A stretch of 64,000 bases of DNA from WHSW01 sp963722175 (GTDB taxonomy: Bacteria > Actinomycetota > Thermoleophilia > Solirubrobacterales > 70-9): NCBI GenBank assembly GCA_963722175.1, contig CAVRKA010000004.1, forward strand, positions 992,001-1,056,000, in the 5' to 3' direction. The notes under the pieces were generated by a model that saw nothing but the letters and a program-made list of their open reading frames with translations, did not search any database and had not been told where the DNA came from. A program made the translations under genes and the position numbers. The stretch's first letter is position 1, and each line of letters opens with the position of its first letter. This document shows positions 59,479 to 64,000 of the stretch, piece by piece.

Positions 59479-59869
59479 TTCAGTAGTGACGATCACGGAC
59501 ACGGCCGCGGAGAAGATCCGCGACCTCGTCGCGGCGAACGAGAACGAGGCTGCGAGCGGGACCGAGGCTGCGAGCGGGACCGAGCAGGTCCTGCGGATCG
59601 CCGTCAAGGGCGGCGGCTGCTCGGGCTTCCAGTACGCGCTCGCGCTCGACGCCGCCAAGGAGGACGACAACGTCTTCCAGCACAACGGCGTCGCGGTCGC
59701 CGTCGACAAGGTCAGCATGCAGTTCGTCTTCGGCTCCGAGGTCGACTACGTCGACGGCCTCCAGGGCGCCGGCTTCACGGTGAACAACCCGAACGTGGTC
59801 GCCGCCTGCGGCTGCGGCTCCTCGTTCCAGGTCCGTGACGACGCGGCCGAGCAGGCCGCGACCGTCTGA
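59459..59869 (+). CDS. A-type Fe-S carrier (IscA/ErpA/SufA family)
   Basis: 136 residues from ATG 59459 (ATG 59465 is also possible). The three cluster cysteines are in GGGCSGFQY and CGCGSSF, at the expected spacing. An insertion, EAASGT twice, sits between the first helix and the first strand and is encoded by an 18-base tandem repeat. It delivers Fe-S clusters to client proteins; Grx4 and BolA genes nearby belong to the same process. Confidence 0.93.
   Translation: MPMDTPDSVVTITDTAAEKIRDLVAANENEAASGTEAASGTEQVLRIAVKGGGCSGFQYALALDAAKEDDNVFQHNGVAVAVDKVSMQFVFGSEVDYVDGLQGAGFTVNNPNVVAACGCGSSFQVRDDAAEQAATV
59546..59581 (+). repeat. Two perfect 18-base tandem repeats in the A-type carrier gene
   Basis: GAGGCTGCGAGCGGGACC occurs at 59546-59563 and again at 59564-59581, coding EAASGT twice. 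Copy number could vary without a frameshift. Confidence 0.85.
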
Positions 59870-59890
59870 GCCGCGAGCCCGGGGGACAGC

Positions 59891-61758
<1,868 letters not shown>

Positions 61759-61762
<4 letters not shown>

Positions 61763-62163
61763 CCGAGCTGCATCGGCGGGCTCGTCTGCGACCCGCCGGG
61801 GAGGATGCGCTCCGGCTCGGGGGCGGTCATGCCCTCGGGCTGCTCGACCCCGAGCAGCTCGCCCAGCTCGCCCGAGTCGAGCATCTCCTCGACGATGTCG
61901 CAGCCCCCGACCAGCTCGCCGTTGACGTAGAGCTGGGGGAAGGTCTGCCAGTCGGAGAGCTCGGTGGTCACCTCTCGCAGCGGCTGGAGGGCCGGGAGCA
62001 CGTCGATCGCCCCGTAGTCGACGCCGAGTTGCTCGAGCACGCCGACGACGCGCATCGAGAAGCCGCACCGCGGCGCCTCGGGGGTCCCCTTCATGAACAG
62101 GAGGACCGGGTTGTCGGCGAGCGCCTGCTCGACCTGCTGCTTCAACGCGGGATCGGCTGCCAT
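61759..62163 (-). CDS. Monothiol glutaredoxin, Grx4/GrxD type
   Basis: 134 residues. CGFS with Cys33 is the monothiol active site; FMKGTPEAPRCGFS and TFPQLYVNGELVGGCDIVEEM are characteristic. The last 30 residues are an added tail. Such proteins bind Fe-S clusters with BolA, and a BolA tail is encoded upstream on the same strand at 63944-64000, now separated by the duplicated copper-protein gene on the other strand. Overlaps ABC-F by four bases. Confidence 0.94.
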
Positions 62164-62232
62164 GAGCCCAGGGTAGCGAAGCTTGGAGACCGCTCAGCCC
62201 CCGAAGTGGCAATCAGCGATCATGGGTCGGTC

Positions 62233-63922
62233 ATGGATGGCTCTCGCCTCGTTCGGGGCGCACTCTCGGCCATGGTCGGCCTCCTGCTGGTAGCCGCCTC
62301 CCCGGCGAGCGCCGCCGAGTCGGTCCTCGGCGCCGCGAGCTACCCGGGGATGACGACCTATGACTGCGCGACGGATCCGATCACGATCCATCCGGGCCAG
62401 AACCTCGACCTCTACGCGCTGACGAAGACCTGTGAGAACGCCGAGGTGGTCAGCGGCCCCGGCGACACCTCCCCGTTCGCCCCGGGCTCGACCGCCGAGG
62501 GCTACATGACCCGCTTCACGCCCAGCATGGTCGAGATCCACGACGACGGCTCGGTGACGACGCCGAGCGTCTGGGACCTGCACCTCCACCACGTGGTCTG
62601 GATCGGACCCGGGGTCGGGTTCGGGACCGGCGAGGAGAAGTCCGAGTGGAAGCTGCCGCAGGGCTACGGCTTCAAGCTCGCCGGCGATCAGACCTGGGGG
62701 ATCAACTACATGATCCACAACCTGACCGCCGAGGGCGGCCGGCAGGTGCGGATCACCTGGCAGATCGACTGGGTGCCGGAGACCGTCCCGGCGCGCACCG
62801 ACCTCGAACCGCTGAAGACCATCGGGCTCGACGTCGCGGGCTTCCCGCAGCTCTATCCGGTCTTCGACGCCGAGCGCGGCTTCGACAACGACGGCGATGG
62901 CCTCTACACGTTCCCCGACGACGTGCCGACCGATCCCGCCGTTCCGGGCTACGAGGAGGCCGGCAAGGTCAGCGACTTCTCCCGCTGGACGGTGCCCGCC
63001 GGCGGCCGGACGCTGGTCTTCGCCGTGGGTCACCTGCACCCGGGCGGCCTCTACATGGACATGCAGGTGGCGCGCGACGGCCCCGACGCCGGATCGACCG
63101 CCGGCGACGACCCTGCCGAGGTCAGGCCGCTGTTCCGCTCCAACGCCAACTACTACGAGCCCGCCGGCGCGGTGAGCTGGGACGTGTCGATGACCGCCAC
63201 CCGCCCCGACTGGCGGATCCATCTGAAGGAGGGCGACGTGGTCTCGGTCAACGCCACCTACGACGTCCGCAAGGCGTCGTGGTACGAGTCGATGGGGCTG
63301 TTCCCGCTGCAGGTCAGCACCGGCGACGACCCCGCCGCCAAGGACCCCTACGACGACGAGGCGGCGGTGCGGGCGATGTACGACGCAGGGCGGCATCCTC
63401 ACCCACGGCCGGCTGCCCGAGAACATCGACAAGAAGGCCAACAAGGACCTCAACCTGCCCGACCCGCGAAAGCTCGCCAGCAAGGGCCGGCGGGTGCGCG
63501 ACGGCGGCCTTTCGATCGAGGGCTTCGACTACGGGGTCGGCGGCTACTCGGCCTTCCGCAGCATCCCGACCCGGTTCATGCGCCCGCCGGTCGTCAAGCC
63601 GGGCTCGACGATCACCTTCACCAACCTCGACGCGCTGTTCGGCGCGCCCGACGAAGAGCAGGCCTGGCACAGCATCACCTCGTGTCGGGCGCCGTGCAAC
63701 CGCGGCTCGGGGATCGGCTACCCGCTCGCCCAGGGACCGATCAAGTTCGACTCGGGCCAGCTCGGCTACGGCTCCGGGCTGAGCAGCGAGGTGACCACCG
63801 GCTCGAACGTCTACACGACCCCGCCGCTGACCAAGCCCGGCAAGACCTACACCTACTTCTGCCGCATCCACCCGTTCATGCGCGGCTCGGTGCGGGTCGC
63901 GGACGGGTCGAAGCGCAAGTAG
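62233..63922 (+). pseudogene. Second copy of the cupredoxin-like exported protein, frameshifted
   Basis: ATG 62233 starts a signal peptide (MDGSRLVRGALSAM, hydrophobic, ending ASA-AE) and a protein clearly homologous to that at 8815-10503 (GPGDTSPFAPGSTAEGY, DLHLHHVVW, GHLHPGG). One extra G near 63385, after MYD, shifts the frame; the C-terminal cupredoxin domain, with YFCRIHPFM, continues in another frame and ends at 63922. From about 63340 onward the DNA is nearly identical to the other copy (G63713A seen), while the 5' two thirds have diverged. It may be a pseudogene or carry a sequence error. Confidence 0.82.
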
Positions 63923-63943
63923 TCGAGCGCGAGTCCGCCGGGG

Positions 63944-64000
63944 CTAGCTCGGCACCGACGTCTGGATCGAGAGGGCGTGGATCTGGCCGTCGTCGAAGCG
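63944..64000 (-). CDS. BolA-family protein, C-terminal end
   Basis: The last 18 codons on the minus strand read RFDDGQIHALSIQTSVPS and a TAG stop at 63944. The IHALSI-T-P ending is characteristic of BolA/IbaG proteins, the partners of CGFS glutaredoxins. The Grx4 gene lies 1.8 kb downstream in the same direction. The rest of the gene lies outside the window. Confidence 0.7.
   Translation of the reverse strand, partial: RFDDGQIHALSIQTSVPS

Overview
The window is very GC-rich, dense DNA with frequent GTG and TTG starts, many 1-8 base overlaps (ATGA, GTGA) and almost no intergenic space. High GC, abundant acyl-CoA enzymes, a SigB/SigF-type stress module with a SpoIIE-like phosphatase, PadR/TetR/MerR regulators and secreted proteins with degenerate RTX repeats together suggest an actinobacterium, most likely of the Thermoleophilia (Solirubrobacterales or Gaiellales type). 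That placement is inference; no rRNA or tRNA gene was found here.

Layout. 1-4054 (minus): biotin synthesis (bioB, bioF, partial bioD) behind a membrane protein with a degenerate HD-GYP-like domain. 4268-11111: AlkA-type glycosylase, two tandem exported sulfatases, a folded intergenic element, an exported cupredoxin-like protein and a divergent PadR regulator. 11119-17860: enoyl-CoA hydratase plus a free-standing biotin-carrier protein, a family 2 glycosyltransferase, glycerol kinase, PlsC-type acyltransferase, a metallo-beta-lactamase-fold hydrolase and an SDR. 17974-25994: large exported M14 carboxypeptidase with RTX-like tail, acyl-CoA dehydrogenase, M43-type protease, cupin, MscL with an added zinc ribbon, SGNH lipoprotein. 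25949-33759: SDR, response regulator, acyl-CoA dehydrogenase, a three-gene zinc-ribbon/membrane operon of unknown role, a SnoaL-like protein, and a YCII protein coupled to a SigJ-like sigma factor. 33756-42202: an acyl-CoA catabolic locus with two acyl-CoA dehydrogenases facing a plus-strand operon (enoyl-CoA hydratase, carboxyltransferase, frameshifted small gene, BKACE-type enzyme, CaiB-type CoA-transferase, MerR) across a near-perfect palindrome. 42165-49293: epimerase, lipoprotein, a structured 370-base leader, SigB-type sigma factor, STAS antagonist, GAF/PAS/SpoIIE phosphatase, MscS and a small membrane protein. 49296-55298: response regulator next to a genomic scar (histidine-kinase tail joined to half an MMPL transporter), ECF sigma operon, nitrilase-TetR pair, and a three-gene membrane operon behind a SigB-like promoter. 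55343-64000: TetR-glycosyltransferase pair, DegV, epimerase, thiol/Fe-S proteins (Grx-like, A-type carrier, Grx4, partial BolA), ABC-F ATPase and a frameshifted second copy of the cupredoxin-like gene.

How the parts relate. Fatty-acid or acyl-CoA breakdown dominates: four acyl-CoA dehydrogenases, two enoyl-CoA hydratases, SDRs, CoA-transferase and biotin-dependent carboxylase parts, with biotin synthesis at the left edge. The SigB-type sigma factor, its antagonist and phosphatase form a partner-switching module, and the operon at 54440 has a matching promoter.

Most unusual are the non-genic signals: a hairpin-forming repeat that is tolerated in frame inside several unrelated proteins, a different 12-base-arm palindrome inside the SGNH hydrolase gene, a 150-base element with 13-base inverted ends at 8662-8811, a possible leader RNA before the sigma gene, a recombined and frameshifted duplicate gene, and a sharp rearrangement junction at about 49990.
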